Shown here one piece after another: positions 63,214 through 64,000 of a stretch of DNA of 64,000 nt. Each line of letters starts with the position of its first letter. Within the stretch, counting starts at the first letter, position 1. Under the pieces are notes generated by a model. The model was not told the origin of the DNA and ran no database searches. It saw nothing but the letters and a program-made list of their open reading frames with translations. The stretch is from Paramixta manurensis (GTDB lineage Bacteria > Pseudomonadota > Gammaproteobacteria > Enterobacterales > Enterobacteriaceae): contig NZ_CP054212.1 in assembly GCF_013285385.1 (NCBI RefSeq), positions 4,092,001 through 4,156,000 of the forward strand, written 5' to 3'. The position numbers and the translations under genes are program-made.

Positions 63214-64000
63214 ATGGGGAAAGACTCCTCAGCCTTGCGCGTTATACGGTTTCTAACCGTCTTGTTCGCAGTGTTATGCGGCGCGTATCTTCTGATTGGC
63301 GGTGCCTGGCTCACCGCTGTTGGCGGCAGTTGGTATTATGTAATCAGCGGTATTGTGATGCTGATTACCGCCTTTTTAATTTGGCGGCGCAGTACCGTTG
63401 CGCTGATTATTTATGCGCTGTTACTGCTGGCAACCATGGCATGGGCGGTTTGGGAAGTCGGTTTTGACTTCTGGGCGCTGGCGCCCCGCTCCGACGTGTG
63501 GGTTATTTTTGGCATTTGGCTTCTGCTCCCCTTCGTTTATCGTGGTTTCAACGCGACCAGTAAAGGTGCGGCCTCACTGCTGGGGTTGAGCATCATTATT
63601 AGCGCTGCGGTACTGGCTTATGCCGTGTTTAACGATCCGCAGGAAATTAACGGAACCTTGCCAACGGCACAGCAACCCGCGCCAGCCGGTGCTTCCGCCA
63701 TTCCTGACGCCGATTGGCCAGCCTATGGTCGCGATCAGGCCGGAACACGTTATTCTCCGCTGAAGCAAATCACCGATCAGAACGTGAAAAACCTTCAGGT
63801 CGCGTGGAGTTTCCAAACCGGTGACCTGAAAACCGCTAACGATCCGGGCGAAATTACCAATGAAGTGACGCCGATTAAAGTTCGCGACACGCTGTATCTC
63901 TGTACACCGCACCAAATCCTGTTCGCGCTGGATGCCGTCACCGGTAAACAGAAATGGAAGTTCGATCCGGGTCTAAAACCGAACCCGACTTTCCAGCATG
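63214..64000 (+). CDS. gcd: PQQ-dependent glucose dehydrogenase, 5' part
   Basis: First 262 codons; the frame is open at the window edge. Five hydrophobic segments form the N-terminal membrane domain (LLIGGAWLTAVGGSWYY, WAVWEVGFDFWALAPRSDVW), then NDPQEINGTL and the start of the quinoprotein propeller with DWPAYGRDQAGTRYSPLKQI, GEITNEVTPIKV and TLYLCTPHQ, all matching E. coli Gcd. The full enzyme (near 796 residues in E. coli) oxidises glucose to gluconolactone in the periplasm and passes electrons to ubiquinone. AGAGGA precedes the ATG. Whether PQQ is made by this organism cannot be judged here. Confidence 0.95.
   Translation, partial: MGKDSSALRVIRFLTVLFAVLCGAYLLIGGAWLTAVGGSWYYVISGIVMLITAFLIWRRSTVALIIYALLLLATMAWAVWEVGFDFWALAPRSDVWVIFGIWLLLPFVYRGFNATSKGAASLLGLSIIISAAVLAYAVFNDPQEINGTLPTAQQPAPAGASAIPDADWPAYGRDQAGTRYSPLKQITDQNVKNLQVAWSFQTGDLKTANDPGEITNEVTPIKVRDTLYLCTPHQILFALDAVTGKQKWKFDPGLKPNPTFQH

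Overview
The window is a piece of enterobacterial chromosome. Gene order and protein lengths follow Escherichia coli closely (the mutL-miaA-hfq-hflX-hflKC-purA-nsrR-rnr-rlmB block, glyVXY-orn-rsgA-psd-mscM-epmA-frdABCD, efp-epmB, groSL, aspA-dcuA-dsbD), but protein divergence, the missing cutA and several inserted genes point to a relative outside the E. coli/Salmonella group. A member of Erwiniaceae (Pantoea, Mixta or Erwinia-like) is my best guess; nothing here proves the genus. I see no insertion sequence, integrase, prophage or CRISPR array.

Layout. 0.1-3.2 kb: lipoprotein bsmA, acyl-CoA-dehydrogenase-like aidB (3'-overlapping and convergent), and an inserted MccF-like S66 peptidase. 3.2-19.4 kb: a long leftward block of housekeeping genes in transcription order nnr-tsaE-amiB-mutL-miaA-hfq-hflX-hflK-hflC-yjeT-purA-nsrR-rnr-rlmB, many overlapping by a few bases. 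19.4-27.6 kb: queG (start codon overlapping that of nnr), a DnaA-box/IHF intergenic region that looks like the datA replication-control locus, three tandem tRNA-Gly genes, orn, rsgA, psd and mscM. 27.6-34.3 kb: epmA, frdABCD, both entericidin lipoproteins (ecnA, ecnB), efp and epmB, so three members of the EF-P lysylation pathway lie within 7 kb.

34.4-41.3 kb is the first accessory-looking segment: an EvgA/EvgS-like two-component system, a DUF1090 (YqjC-like) secreted protein and a solitary, shortened fimbrial usher. 41.3-52.6 kb returns to conserved genes: yjeI, groL-groS with a sigma-32 promoter, an aldo/keto reductase divergent from an AraC regulator, fxsA, aspA, dcuA, dsbD, the TetR-like yjdC with a TTG start, and tRNA-Phe.

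52.6-61.9 kb, immediately downstream of tRNA-Phe, is the second accessory segment. It holds a PAAR-pyocin-nuclease toxin with its overlapping immunity gene, bracketed by imperfect ~105-bp direct repeats, followed by a complete E. coli common pilus (ECP/Mat) structural operon ecpABCDE that lacks the usual regulator ecpR. The window closes with yghU (glutathione-linked oxidoreductase) and the 5' part of gcd (PQQ glucose dehydrogenase), which runs off the end.

Functionally the core is translation and RNA quality control (hfq, rnr, rlmB, miaA, tsaE, rsgA, queG, efp/epmA/epmB), envelope maintenance (hflKC, amiB, psd, mscM, dsbD) and anaerobic metabolism (frd, aspA, dcuA, nsrR). The accessory genes concern sensing, surface attachment and interbacterial competition.
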